A stretch of 56,239 nucleotides of DNA, from positions 1 to 56,239 of the forward strand of contig CAMJHP010000014.1 in assembly GCA_946405575.1 (NCBI GenBank), read 5' to 3'. Within the stretch, counting starts at the first letter, position 1. Each line of letters starts with the position of its first letter. The position numbers and the translations under genes were made by a program. Positions 17,782 through 26,343 of the stretch are shown here, piece by piece. The notes under the pieces are model-generated. The model was not told the DNA's origin. It made no database searches and was given only the letters and a program-made list of their open reading frames with translations. The DNA is from an uncultured Bacteroidales bacterium (GTDB taxonomy: Bacteria; Bacteroidota; Bacteroidia; Bacteroidales; F082).

Positions 17782-18468
17782 ATGTCAAAAAAGAACAAAT
17801 TAGAACGATTCGCCGAAAACAAAACCTTCAGTAACTTGTTCGAATACAGCTACGAACGCATTATGAGTGAAGGCTTTCCACTGCAAGGCAAGTGGCATAA
17901 TGAGTTTTTCCATAACGCTAATCCCATCGTGCTGGAGCTGGGTTGCGGCAAGGGTGAATACACTGTCGGGCTAGCGCGCGTGCATCCCGAAATCAACTAT
18001 ATCGGTGTCGACATCAAGGGCGCACGCATCTGGCGTGGTCTGAAGCAATCAAACGAGGAAGGACTGAAAAATGTGGCATTCCTTCGCGCTCGTATCGACC
18101 AAATCGAGCATTTCTTCACTAAGGATGAAGTGTCGGAGATTTGGGTCACCTTCCCAGACCCACATCCAGGAGAGGGTGTGCGCAACGCGCGTCATCGCCT
18201 CACCTCGCCAGAGTTTCTCGACCGCTACCGCAAAATCGTCTGCACCGATGGCATCCTCAACCTTAAGACAGACAGTCCTATTATGTATGAGTTCACCCTT
18301 CACGATGTGGTGGAACAACAAGGCTTACCACTTCTATATGCTACCGATGACCTATACGCGAACGATGACAACCTTGAAGTGAAGTCCATCCGTACCTTCT
18401 ACGAACAGATGTGGCTTGACCAAGGGCTCACCATCAAATACATCCGATTCAAAATAAATGCTGAATGA
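17782..18468 (+). CDS. trmB: tRNA (guanine-N7-)-methyltransferase
   Basis: A 228-residue enzyme that methylates G46 of tRNA with S-adenosylmethionine. The SAM motif VLELGCGKGEYT is near residues 51-62, followed by GVDIKGARIW, the family signature VTFPDPHPG and the C-terminal TFYEQMW. It starts with a Lys-rich N-terminus as is common for TrmB. It lies 61 bp after the HU-SPOR gene. Confidence 0.95.
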   Translation: MSKKNKLERFAENKTFSNLFEYSYERIMSEGFPLQGKWHNEFFHNANPIVLELGCGKGEYTVGLARVHPEINYIGVDIKGARIWRGLKQSNEEGLKNVAFLRARIDQIEHFFTKDEVSEIWVTFPDPHPGEGVRNARHRLTSPEFLDRYRKIVCTDGILNLKTDSPIMYEFTLHDVVEQQGLPLLYATDDLYANDDNLEVKSIRTFYEQMWLDQGLTIKYIRFKINAE

Positions 18469-18589
18469 TGAATATGGAAATCAAAGATTCGACGAAGTCA
18501 ATGCGGAATGAGTCCTGCGTCTCGCGTCCCGCAGTTCCGAGTCAAAAATAACAACAATTCAACGATTAAACAATCAACACTTCAACAAT

Positions 18590-20110
18590 ATGTATACTGA
18601 CGACAACCAACTCTACGTCGCGCACTGCGACAACGGTCCCATCTATATGGTAGGCAAGATGGCCAACCGACACGGATTGATAGCTGGCGCTACTGGTACA
18701 GGTAAAACCGTCACCCTGCAAGTGCTGGCCGAATCGTTCAGTCAAGCGGGCGTACCATGCTTTATGGCCGACATGAAAGGCGACCTTTCAGGCATCAGCC
18801 AAGCGGGAAAGATGAGTGGCTTCATCGAGAAGCGCTGCCCCGAGTTCGGCATCGAGAACCCGGATTTCCACGGATGTCCCACACGCTTCTTCGACGTGTT
18901 TGGCGAACAAGGCCATCCGCTGAGAGCGACCATCTCCGATATGGGACCTCAGCTTCTTGCCCGTTTGCTCAGTCTCAACGAAACCCAGACAGGCATCCTC
19001 AACATCGTCTTCAAGATTGCTGACGACCGTGGTTTACTGCTCATTGATATGAAAGACCTGCGGATGATGCTCGACTATGTCGCCAAAAACGCCAAAGAGT
19101 TCACTACTACATATGGCACGGTCTCTTCAGTGAGTGTAGGCGCTATTCAACGAGCTTTGTTGGCTTTGGAAGCCGAAGGTGCTGACCTTTTCTTTGGCGA
19201 GCCTTCGTTCAACGTGTTCGACTTCCTGCAGACCGAAGGCGGCAAGGGCGTAATGAATGTGCTGGCTGCCGACAAGCTGATGCTCAACCCAAAGCTTTAC
19301 TCCACCTTCTTGCTGTGGCTGTTGAGTGAGCTTTATACGCAGTTGCCCGAAGTTGGCGATCTTCCATTGCCCAAGCTGATTTTCTTCTTCGATGAGGCCC
19401 ATATGCTTTTCAAAGACACATCGAAAGCTTTGGTGGACAAGATTGAACAGGTCATTCGTTTGGTACGTTCCAAGGGCGTTGGCGTGTATTTCGTCACCCA
19501 AAGCCCCGACGACATCCCTGATGCCATAGCAGGACAGTTGGGCAACCGTATCCTCCACGGACTGCGTGCCTATACGCCCAAGGAACAGAAGGCCGTGAAG
19601 GCAGCTGCCCAGACCTTCCGCGCCAATCCCAACTTCAACACGGAGGCTGCTATCTTGGAAATTGGCACAGGCGAGGCATTGGTTTCGCTTCTCGATGAAA
19701 AAGGTGCACCGTGTATTGTGGAACGCGCCAAGATTCTCTTCCCGCTCAGCCAAATCGGTGCCATCACCGACGACCAACGTCGCGATTTGATTCGAAAATC
19801 TCGCCTTTACGGTGTTTACGACAAGAGTTTTGACCGTGAGAGTGCTTATGAGACGCTCGTTCAGGAGCAGAAGCAAGAGGAAAAACGCCTCCAGAAAGAA
19901 GCCGAAGAGGAAGAGAAACGCAAGGCTAAGGAAGCCAAGGAGAAAGAACGTGCAAGAAGCACCAGCTCACGAAGCACGACCACGAGAAAGAAAAAGTCTA
20001 CGGGACAGAAGGCCATCGAAAAGACTATCAACACTACCGCCACGACTATCGGTCGCAGCCTCGGCAAATCCATAGTGCGCTCTATTTTGGGCGGCATCTT
20101 TAAGAAATGA
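18590..20110 (+). CDS. HerA-like/DUF853 ATPase (YjgR type)
   Basis: A 506-residue HerA/FtsK-superfamily ATPase. Walker A is [10 protein letters not shown] near residues 32-41, followed by [11 protein letters not shown]; Walker B is [21 protein letters not shown] is sensor-like. Residues about 425-480 form a charged Lys/Glu/Arg coiled tail, then a basic end. The family (DUF853, YjgR) is a predicted DNA-pumping or NTP-dependent helicase without an established role. It appears to be transcribed alone; 345 bp without genes follow. Confidence 0.85.
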   Translation: MYTDDNQLYVAHCDNGPIYMVGKMANRHGLIAGATGTGKTVTLQVLAESFSQAGVPCFMADMKGDLSGISQAGKMSGFIEKRCPEFGIENPDFHGCPTRFFDVFGEQGHPLRATISDMGPQLLARLLSLNETQTGILNIVFKIADDRGLLLIDMKDLRMMLDYVAKNAKEFTTTYGTVSSVSVGAIQRALLALEAEGADLFFGEPSFNVFDFLQTEGGKGVMNVLAADKLMLNPKLYSTFLLWLLSELYTQLPEVGDLPLPKLIFFFDEAHMLFKDTSKALVDKIEQVIRLVRSKGVGVYFVTQSPDDIPDAIAGQLGNRILHGLRAYTPKEQKAVKAAAQTFRANPNFNTEAAILEIGTGEALVSLLDEKGAPCIVERAKILFPLSQIGAITDDQRRDLIRKSRLYGVYDKSFDRESAYETLVQEQKQEEKRLQKEAEEEEKRKAKEAKEKERARSTSSRSTTTRKKKSTGQKAIEKTINTTATTIGRSLGKSIVRSILGGIFKK

Positions 20111-20151
20111 GAAATAGGATGTGACTTGTTCTGATATTCAGAAAATTGTGC

Positions 20152-20159
20152 TATATTTG
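20152..20159 (+). promoter_or_regulatory. -7 box driving the leader RNA and lipoprotein
   Basis: TATATTTG fits TAnnTTTG. A TTG at 20126-20128 lies 23 bp upstream and may be the -33 element. Transcription would start near 20167, leaving a leader of nearly 290 nt before the ATG at 20456. Confidence 0.65.
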
Positions 20160-20254
20160 CACCCTAAAGCAGTGAAAGTTGAATTATAAAACGGGATAAA
20201 AGGATAGTAAAAGAACTTAAATAATTATAAACAAAGCATTTAGACGAATTACTT

Positions 20255-20405
20255 CTCATCGAAATTTTGCCAGATTTTACGAGAATGTACACAAATTAGT
20301 TGGTCTTATGCTCACGCTATGCGTGGGCTAAACCATTTAACGTGTGTATGGGTTCGGCAAAAACCTCGATGAGCGGGAAACGGTTAGGTTCACGCTCTTT
20401 TTTTT
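20255..20405 (+). ncRNA. Structured leader RNA with terminator-like end (attenuator or small RNA)
   Basis: Nested pairings are visible. The outer stem CTCATCGA/TCGATGAG (20255-20262 with 20366-20373) continues as TTTTGCC/GGCAAAA (20265-20271 with 20356-20362). Inside, GTACACA (20287-20293) pairs with TGTGTAT (20343-20349), AAT/ATT and TGGT/ACCA follow, and the tip GCTCACGC/GCGTGGGC closes on a 3-nt loop. Next, GAGCG (20371-20375) pairs with CGCTC (20393-20397) before eight T. The GAG at 20371-20373 is shared by the outer stem and the terminator stem, so the two exclude each other, as in attenuators and riboswitches. No known family was recognised. Confidence 0.55.
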
Positions 20406-20455
20406 GTCTGGTGCTGAAAGGAAAGTAGAAACATTAATCTCTAAAACTAATTAAT

Positions 20456-21145
20456 ATGAAAAAAGTAATGAAGGCCATAGCAGCCATAATGCTAATGACG
20501 GCGGTGGTTTTTGCCGCAAGATGTAAAAATGCATCTAAAGTTGATCACTCTTTTGTTGACCTAGATTTGCCTAGTGGTACTTTGTGGGCCACTTGTAATG
20601 TAGGAGCCGATGTTCCTGAGGGTTACGGCGACTATTTTGCATGGGGAGAAACCCAACCGAAGGAGACCTACAATTGGAGTACCTACCAGTACTGTATGGG
20701 CAATTCCACTACAATGACCAAGTACTGTAGCAACTCCAGCTATGGCTACAACGGCTTTACCGACGACCTGACTACCCTGCTGCCCGAGGACGATGCCTCC
20801 ACGGCCAACTGGGGCACAGACTGGCGTATGCCCACCAATGAAGAGTTCCAAGAGTTATACAACAACACGACCGTGACCTGGACACAGCGGAACGGTGTGA
20901 ACGGCAGGCTCTTCACTGCGAACAATGGCAACAGTCTCTTCCTGCCCGCTGCGGGTCACCGCGGCGGTAGCAGCCTCTACGGCGCAGGTAGCTTCGGGGA
21001 CTATTGGTCGAGTTCGCTCCGCACGGACCGCTCAAACTGGGCGTGGTGCTACGGCTCCAGTTCGGTGGTCGGCCGCAGGATGGGCGGCAACGGTCGCAGC
21101 GACGGGCTCCCTGTGCGTCCCGTGTGTTCCTCGCGTCAGAATTAA
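20456..21145 (+). CDS. FISUMP/CLec-like surface protein
   Basis: A 229-residue exported protein. A hydrophobic leader ends near ARCKN; Cys23 follows Ala-Ala-Arg, so it is at best a poor lipobox. The rest is one FISUMP-type domain: FVDLDLPSGTLWATCNVGA, YFAWGETQPK, DWRMPTNEEFQELY, LFLPAAGHR, DYWSSSL and a final GLPVRPV. It lacks the FN3-like stalk of the 899-2500 protein. Base composition turns clearly GC-rich in the second half, unlike its neighbours. The last about 65 codons have the layout of a DGR variable region. Expression is probably controlled by the structured leader just upstream. Confidence 0.8.
   Translation: MKKVMKAIAAIMLMTAVVFAARCKNASKVDHSFVDLDLPSGTLWATCNVGADVPEGYGDYFAWGETQPKETYNWSTYQYCMGNSTTMTKYCSNSSYGYNGFTDDLTTLLPEDDASTANWGTDWRMPTNEEFQELYNNTTVTWTQRNGVNGRLFTANNGNSLFLPAAGHRGGSSLYGAGSFGDYWSSSLRTDRSNWAWCYGSSSVVGRRMGGNGRSDGLPVRPVCSSRQN
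20941..21127 (+). other. Candidate DGR-type variable region (VR)
   Basis: The segment from the LPAAGHR codons to GLPVRPV has fixed anchors (AG, YWSSS, VRPV) with highly mixed residues between them. Most of those residues use codons ending in C or T (GGC, AGC, TAC, GAC, CGC, TGC, AAC), as expected if they derive from AAC/AAT codons of a template by adenine mutagenesis. No reverse transcriptase or template repeat is visible in the window, so this is inference. Confidence 0.4.
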
Positions 21146-21181
21146 TCTTTGTTCCGACAGGCGGTGCACGCACGGTAGCGT

Positions 21182-21210
21182 GTTAACGAGTCCTCGCTCG
21201 GTAACTTTTT
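21182..21210 (+). terminator. Intrinsic terminator of the FISUMP gene
   Basis: GTTAACGAG (21182-21190) pairs with CTCGGTAAC (21197-21205) with one mismatch, followed by five T. Confidence 0.65.
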
Positions 21211-21224
21211 CGCGGTATATATTT

Positions 21225-21259
21225 GTGGAGACGTGCTGTGGCGCGTCTCTACTTTTTTT
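21225..21259 (+). terminator. Second hairpin with T-run, dispersed-repeat-like
   Basis: GTGGAGACG (21225-21233) pairs with CGTCTCTAC (21244-21252), one G-U pair, followed by seven T. A similar GAGACGCG hairpin occurs at 26291-26310 upstream of the acidic-protein gene, so the sequence may be a dispersed palindromic repeat doubling as a terminator. Confidence 0.6.
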
Positions 21260-21498
21260 GTTTGCTGGGGTGCTAGGTCGTGACCTACGGTTACGAGAGT
21301 TGCGTCCCTTCGGGACGGGGCCTCCACTGTGGTTTTTTGGCGTTTTGTGCGGCTGCAACGGTGTGACAGCCCTACATTCAAGGGCTGTAGGGCTGTCGTA
21401 TTACGGCAGCCGCATTGTATTACGGTAAGCTGTATGTCATTCTATGGCAGAATGGGTGTTGAGACGCAGGGGGGATGATCCGCTTTGCGCTATAAGTT
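21260..21498 (+). repeat. Gene-free stretch rich in inverted repeats
   Basis: No gene is supported between the FISUMP gene and pcm. Visible structures are CGTCCC/GGGACG around a TTC loop (about 21301-21316) and a perfect 10-bp inverted repeat ACAGCCCTAC/GTAGGGCTGT (21366-21375 with 21387-21396). The composition is GC-rich like the end of the FISUMP gene. It could be a REP-like palindromic block. Confidence 0.5.
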
Positions 21499-22164
21499 TC
21501 AATCATTCCCAATCTCCTTCAACATCGGCACGAACTTGAAGTCGCCGAATTCCTCTTTTTTGAGCGTGCCATCATCTAATTTTGTGACCCTCAGCATAGT
21601 CTGTCCTTCGCCTTCGGCATTGTCCATCGGGATGACCATAATGCCGTTGGGCTTCATTTGCTGGATGAGTGCCTCGGGAATGCTCGGCGCACCAGCGGTG
21701 ATGATGACGCGGTCGAAAGGCTGGTAGGTGGGCAAGCCTTCATAACCGTCACCCAAGAAAGGCTTCACGCGGAAGGGCAGTTGCTCAAGGATTTCCTTGG
21801 TCTTGAAATAGAGGTTGCGTTGCCGCTCGATGGTGAACACCTTGGCTCCCATAGCGGCCAAAACACAAGCTTGATAGCCCGATCCCGTCCCGATTTCAAG
21901 CACTTTCATGCCTTTTTCGACTTGCAGTAGTTGGGTTTGGAAGGCCACGGTGGAAGGCTGTGAAATGGTCTGTCCCGAACCGATAGGGAAGGCCATATCC
22001 TGATAGGCAAGTTCTACAAAGGAGGAATCAAGAAAAACGTGGCGCGGCACCTCGTTGATTGCCGATAGTACGGTCTCGTTGCTGATGCCTTTTGTGCGTA
22101 ATTGGTCGACGAGTTGCTTGCGCATGCCTTTGTGGCGGTAATTGTCTTCTGGTTGGGTGTTCAT
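21499..22164 (-). CDS. pcm: Protein-L-isoaspartate O-methyltransferase
   Basis: A 221-residue repair enzyme that methylates L-isoaspartyl residues with SAM. Motifs: PIGSGQTISQPS (substrate/active region), VLEIGTGSGYQACVLA (SAM motif I), and ITAGAPSIPEAL. Length is typical. The frame lies opposite to its neighbours. On the minus strand a weak -7 box (TAATTTCG) precedes the ATG. Its C-terminus is next to the repeat-rich stretch. Confidence 0.95.
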   Translation of the reverse strand: MNTQPEDNYRHKGMRKQLVDQLRTKGISNETVLSAINEVPRHVFLDSSFVELAYQDMAFPIGSGQTISQPSTVAFQTQLLQVEKGMKVLEIGTGSGYQACVLAAMGAKVFTIERQRNLYFKTKEILEQLPFRVKPFLGDGYEGLPTYQPFDRVIITAGAPSIPEALIQQMKPNGIMVIPMDNAEGEGQTMLRVTKLDDGTLKKEEFGDFKFVPMLKEIGND

Positions 22165-22211
22165 GGCGCGAAATTACGGTAAAATCTGGCTCGTTGAAAC
22201 GATAAAAAGAC

Positions 22212-22219
22212 TATTTTTG
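22212..22219 (+). promoter_or_regulatory. -7 box of the Gfo/Idh gene
   Basis: TATTTTTG matches TAnnTTTG and lies 15 bp before the ATG at 22235. Confidence 0.65.
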
Positions 22220-22234
22220 CGCAAATTTTAAATC

Positions 22235-23221
22235 ATGCTGAAAATTGGTGTTTTAGGAGCGGGACATTTGGGTAAGATCCATCTCAACTGCATCAAACAA
22301 ATAGATAATTACGACTTGGTGGGCTTTTATGACCCTACCATCGAGACGGCACGACAAGTGGAAGCCGAAATGAACCTGATGTGCTTCGACTCTGTTGATT
22401 CACTGATTGATGCGGTGGATGTGGTTGATATCGTCACGCCCACCATTCGTCATTTTGAGTGTGCCTCAAAGGCTTTGCAGAAACGCAAGCATGTCTTCAT
22501 CGAAAAGCCTATTGTTGCCACACCCGAAGAAGCCAATGCATTGAAAAAACTGGCCGATGAGGCGGGAGTGAAGGTTCAGGTGGGGCATGTGGAGCGCTTC
22601 AACCCTGCTTTTGTCGCTGCGGAGCCCTTCATCAACGAACCGCTTTTTATCGAGGCGCACCGTTTGGCTATGTTCAACCCGCGCGGAACGGATGTCCCAG
22701 TCGTCCTTGACTTGATGGTACATGACCTCGACATCTTGCTCACTATTGTCAAATCACCTGTGAGCCATATCAGTGCCAGTGGTGTCAGCATCGTCAGCCC
22801 CACCCCCGACATCACTAATGTGCGCATAGAGTTTGAAAGTGGAGCGGTCGCCAATCTCACGGCTTCTCGTCTGTCAATGAAGAATATGCGCAAGACTCGC
22901 ATTTTCCAAAAAGGTGCTTACATCACGGTTGATTTCTTGGACAAGGTGGCTGAAATCTTTCGCATCAACGATGAAGTGGATGAAGCCAACCCGCTTTCGG
23001 CCACCATTACTCTTGGTGACGGCTCCGAAAAGCAAATCACTTTTGAACGACCCGAAATCCACCCTATCAATGCCATCCAGACCGAGTTGGAGAGCTTTTA
23101 CGATGCCATCGTACACAACACCACACCTGCCGTCACCATCGACGATGGCATCAAAGTGTTGAAAATGGCATACCACATCCTCGATGCTGTTGATGCCTCG
23201 ACCGCTAGAGTGAAGAAATAA
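22235..23221 (+). CDS. Gfo/Idh/MocA family oxidoreductase
   Basis: A 328-residue NAD(P)-dependent dehydrogenase. The Rossmann motif GVLGAGHLGKIHL is at residues 5-17, the FIEKPI motif (catalytic-type Lys) near 91-96, and a GHVERFNP segment follows. The C-terminal half is the usual beta-sheet substrate domain. The substrate is unknown; sugar or sugar-nucleotide modification is plausible because a lipoprotein and an undecaprenyl-phosphate sugar transferase lie downstream on the same strand. Confidence 0.85.
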   Translation: MLKIGVLGAGHLGKIHLNCIKQIDNYDLVGFYDPTIETARQVEAEMNLMCFDSVDSLIDAVDVVDIVTPTIRHFECASKALQKRKHVFIEKPIVATPEEANALKKLADEAGVKVQVGHVERFNPAFVAAEPFINEPLFIEAHRLAMFNPRGTDVPVVLDLMVHDLDILLTIVKSPVSHISASGVSIVSPTPDITNVRIEFESGAVANLTASRLSMKNMRKTRIFQKGAYITVDFLDKVAEIFRINDEVDEANPLSATITLGDGSEKQITFERPEIHPINAIQTELESFYDAIVHNTTPAVTIDDGIKVLKMAYHILDAVDASTARVKK

Positions 23222-23281
23222 AAAGAGGCTCCCAACAATAATCAATTCTGGTTGTCGTTACCTTATTACTAAAGCAATGTT

Positions 23282-24241
23282 ATGAATCGAAAATTTACTC
23301 TGTCTTTCGCGCTTGTTCTGCTTTTATTGCTGAGTCTTGCCTCTTGTAGAAAGTTTGAAGGCTCGCAGAAGGTGCCTTCCTATATCCATATTGAATCCAT
23401 TGGGGTTGACTCGCTTACGGATTATTTTGTCTATGGATCTAATACGCATAAAATCACAGATGCTTGGGTGTATGTTGACGGCAACCACATTGGTACCTAT
23501 GAATTGCCGAGTACATTTCCGGTTTTGAAGAAAGGTCCTCACAAGGTGGTCATTCGTGGAGGTATCAAAGTGGATGGTCGGTCACCGGCACGCGATATGT
23601 ACCCCTTCTATATGCCTTACGAATATCAAAATCTGAATCTTGTGGAGGACAGCATTATCAACTTGAATCCCGTGCTGAGTTATTTTCCCATTGGCGATGA
23701 GGTCACGGTCGCATGGATGGAGGATTTCGAGAACTCTAATTCCTTGTTACCTGATGCTATAAGCGATACGGGTATGCTCCGTTGCACAGGCAATGAGGCT
23801 TGGCAGTCGGTCAACTCATTCTGGTCGGGCAAGGTGGAATTGCCACCTGATTCGTTGGACTTCACCATTGCCACCAGCGACGAGTTTGACTTCTACAAAG
23901 GTATGAATGGTGTTATATGTATGCTTGAGATGGATTATAATTGCAACGACACTTTTTTTGTCGGCGTACAATATTATAAGGATTATTCCTTGGAAACTTT
24001 GCCACTTGTGAAGGTGACGCCTACCGACAAAACACATGACAAGCCTCAGCGTTGGAACAAGATTTACATTAATATTGGCCCCCAAATGAACCTTAATTCT
24101 TCAGCCTCATACTTCAAGATTTATTTTACTTCCAACTTGACAACGATTGAAGATTTGTCATACAACCATGAATATCATCCAGTCAGCGAGCCTCGCTATT
24201 ACTATTTTGACAATCTGAAACTGTTGTATCGCAAACTATGA
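23282..24241 (+). CDS. Lipoprotein of unknown function
   Basis: A 319-residue lipoprotein with a strong signal peptide and lipobox SLASC (Cys about 22). After it comes an Ig-like beta-rich part (about 35-110) and then a part with many acidic and aromatic residues ([23 protein letters not shown] at the end). The pattern suggests a jellyroll-like surface domain, but no family is recognised. Its stop overlaps the start of the sugar transferase by 4 bp, so the two are translationally coupled and may act in the same envelope pathway. Confidence 0.75.
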   Translation: MNRKFTLSFALVLLLLLSLASCRKFEGSQKVPSYIHIESIGVDSLTDYFVYGSNTHKITDAWVYVDGNHIGTYELPSTFPVLKKGPHKVVIRGGIKVDGRSPARDMYPFYMPYEYQNLNLVEDSIINLNPVLSYFPIGDEVTVAWMEDFENSNSLLPDAISDTGMLRCTGNEAWQSVNSFWSGKVELPPDSLDFTIATSDEFDFYKGMNGVICMLEMDYNCNDTFFVGVQYYKDYSLETLPLVKVTPTDKTHDKPQRWNKIYINIGPQMNLNSSASYFKIYFTSNLTTIEDLSYNHEYHPVSEPRYYYFDNLKLLYRKL

Positions 24242-25662
24242 ATAAGAAAAGACTAGCATCGGTTTATTTCTTTGTCGATTGGGTGACTTCCGTCTTGGCC
24301 TGGATTTTGTTTTATTTTTTCCGCAAAGCACACGAAGACCTTTATATCAATTATTGGGATCGCATCACACAATCGTTTGTCACACCAAGTTTCTGGTTGG
24401 GTGTAGCCATCATCCCCATCAGCTGGCTCATCCTTCATGCCGTGACGGGTGCCTACGAGAAGGTGTATATGAAATCTCGTCTGAAGGAACTCGGGCAGAC
24501 GTTCTTCATAACCTTGTTAGGGGTGGTTATCCTCTTCTTTGTGGTCATTCTTGACGATGAAGTGGCTTCTTATAAATCTTATTATCAGTCGTTTATTGCG
24601 TTGTTTACCCTTCAGTTTGTGATTACATACATTCCGCGACTCATAATAACGACATCTGTGATTTCAAGGATTCGGAGCAAGAAAATATGGTTCAACACAC
24701 TCATTGTGGGGAGTAACGACAACGCGTGTGCCATCTATAAGGAAATTGAGGAGGAGGTGAAGCCTTCGGGTAGAAGATTCATTGGTTTTCTCAATGTTTA
24801 CGATAAGAAAGAGTATAAATTGGGCGAATTTTTGCCTCGTCTTGGCTCTTATCACAACATCGAACGCATCGTGAAGGAAAACAATGTAGAGGAAGTCATC
24901 ATCGCCATTGAACGTTCGGAAGTGGAGACGATGAAAGTGCTTCTTTCGGTGGTCGACACGACAGATGCCAACGTGAAAATCATCCCCGCTATGCAGGATT
25001 TGGTGTTTGGCACAGTGAAACAATCGGCCATTTGGCAGGCACCCTTGGTGCAGGTCACACCAGAGCTGATGCCCGTGTGGCAAAGGGTGATTAAGCGGGC
25101 TTTCGACATCATAGCTTCCATATTGGCTTTGGTAATACTTTCGCCCGTGTTTTTAGCTTGCGCCATCATTGTGAAAGCCACTTCAAAAGGCCCTGTTTTC
25201 TATGTTCAAGAGCGTATTGGCAAAGGCGGCAAACCTTTCAATATGGCGAAATTCCGCAGTATGCGGGTAGATGCTGAGTCGGGTGGTACTCCACAGCTGT
25301 CAAGCGATGATGATCCGCGCATCACCAAATTTGGCAAATTTATGCGAAAAGTACGTTTGGACGAGATTCCTCAGTTCTGGACAGTGCTGAAAGGTGATAT
25401 GTCGATAGTGGGTTATCGTCCCGAGCGTCAATATTTCATCGACAAAATCATGGAAAAGGCACCCTATTACCGCCTCTTGCTGAAGGTAAAACCAGGTATC
25501 ACCAGCTGGGGCGAGGTGAAATACGGTTATGCCGAAAATGTAGATGAAATGATTGAGCGGCTGAAATATGATGTGCTCTACATCGAGAATGTGAATCTTG
25601 CCTTGGATATCAAGATTTTGATTTACACTGTGTTAATCGTTATTCAAGGGCGAGGCAAGTGA
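24238..25662 (+). CDS. Undecaprenyl-phosphate sugar phosphotransferase (WcaJ-like)
   Basis: A 474-residue polyprenyl-phosphate hexose-1-phosphate transferase. Four N-terminal helices are followed by a CoA-binding-like Rossmann domain (about 140-260), a helix ([17 protein letters not shown]), and the bacterial sugar transferase domain: [32 protein letters not shown] with the catalytic Asp-Glu pair, and [11 protein letters not shown]. It starts exopolysaccharide or capsule repeat-unit synthesis by putting the first sugar phosphate on undecaprenyl phosphate. It overlaps the lipoprotein gene by 4 bp. Its last 30 bp overlap the tail of tdk on the opposite strand. Confidence 0.9.
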   Translation: MNKKRLASVYFFVDWVTSVLAWILFYFFRKAHEDLYINYWDRITQSFVTPSFWLGVAIIPISWLILHAVTGAYEKVYMKSRLKELGQTFFITLLGVVILFFVVILDDEVASYKSYYQSFIALFTLQFVITYIPRLIITTSVISRIRSKKIWFNTLIVGSNDNACAIYKEIEEEVKPSGRRFIGFLNVYDKKEYKLGEFLPRLGSYHNIERIVKENNVEEVIIAIERSEVETMKVLLSVVDTTDANVKIIPAMQDLVFGTVKQSAIWQAPLVQVTPELMPVWQRVIKRAFDIIASILALVILSPVFLACAIIVKATSKGPVFYVQERIGKGGKPFNMAKFRSMRVDAESGGTPQLSSDDDPRITKFGKFMRKVRLDEIPQFWTVLKGDMSIVGYRPERQYFIDKIMEKAPYYRLLLKVKPGITSWGEVKYGYAENVDEMIERLKYDVLYIENVNLALDIKILIYTVLIVIQGRGK

Positions 25663-26241
25663 TCCCCTTTCTTTTTGGGCTTTAAGGTAGCATGCGCGAC
25701 ACAGCGGTTCGTAGCTTTCTGTTTCGCCCAACACGACCAATTTGTCACCGGCAATCGTTCGATGCGAGAATTGTGCTGCACTTCCGCAGCGCACACAAAT
25801 GGCATGTACCTTGGTTACGTCTTCTGCAATGGCCATTAGTTTAGGCATAGGGCCGAATGGGTTTCCCATAAAGTCCATATCCAAACCTGCAATGATGACC
25901 CTCACACCTTGATTCGCTAATTGCTCACATACGTTAGGTAATTCATCGTCAAGGAATTGGGCTTCGTCAATGCCAATGACATCTACATCGTTGGCATAAA
26001 ATAGGATTTCACTGGCACTTTCTACGGGTATGGAGTGCAAAGCTGTGGCATTGTGCGATACCACGTCCTCCTCGCTATAACGTGTGTCGACTCCCGGCTT
26101 GAAAATCTCCACTTTGAGTTTGGCAATTTTTGCTCGTTTCAAACGACGAATCAATTCCTCTGTCTTGCCTGAAAACATAGAGCCGCAAATCACTTCAATC
26201 CAGCCTTGTGATTTATTATGAGAATCTTTTTCGATGAACAT
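25633..26241 (-). CDS. tdk: Thymidine kinase
   Basis: A 202-residue type II thymidine kinase (salvage of thymidine to dTMP). Walker A is [10 protein letters not shown] near residues 21-30, Walker B is IGIDEAQFL, and the lasso holds the YEPLCRACY segment; zinc ligands are CVRC (about 147-150) and CRAC (about 181-184). Length is normal. It converges with the sugar transferase, and the coding ends overlap by 30 bp. Confidence 0.95.
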   Translation of the reverse strand: MFIEKDSHNKSQGWIEVICGSMFSGKTEELIRRLKRAKIAKLKVEIFKPGVDTRYSEEDVVSHNATALHSIPVESASEILFYANDVDVIGIDEAQFLDDELPNVCEQLANQGVRVIIAGLDMDFMGNPFGPMPKLMAIAEDVTKVHAICVRCGSAAQFSHRTIAGDKLVVLGETESYEPLCRACYLKAQKERGSLASPLNND

Positions 26242-26343
26242 GCCAATGGTAGTTAGAAAATTAGTAATTTAGCCACGTCAATCCGTTGTCGAGACGCGAT
26301 TATCGCGTGTCCATTATTGAGCAAAAATAAAGATTATTCCTAT

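Noticed and set aside
19127..19876. 249-codon minus-strand open frame inside the DUF853 gene
   Set aside because: Shadow of a conserved ATPase gene; no promoter or family match.
20165..20405. Naming the leader RNA as 6S, SRP or tmRNA
   Set aside because: Its rod shape is loosely 6S-like, but the SRP tip and tmRNA tag features are absent and 6S cannot be confirmed by eye.
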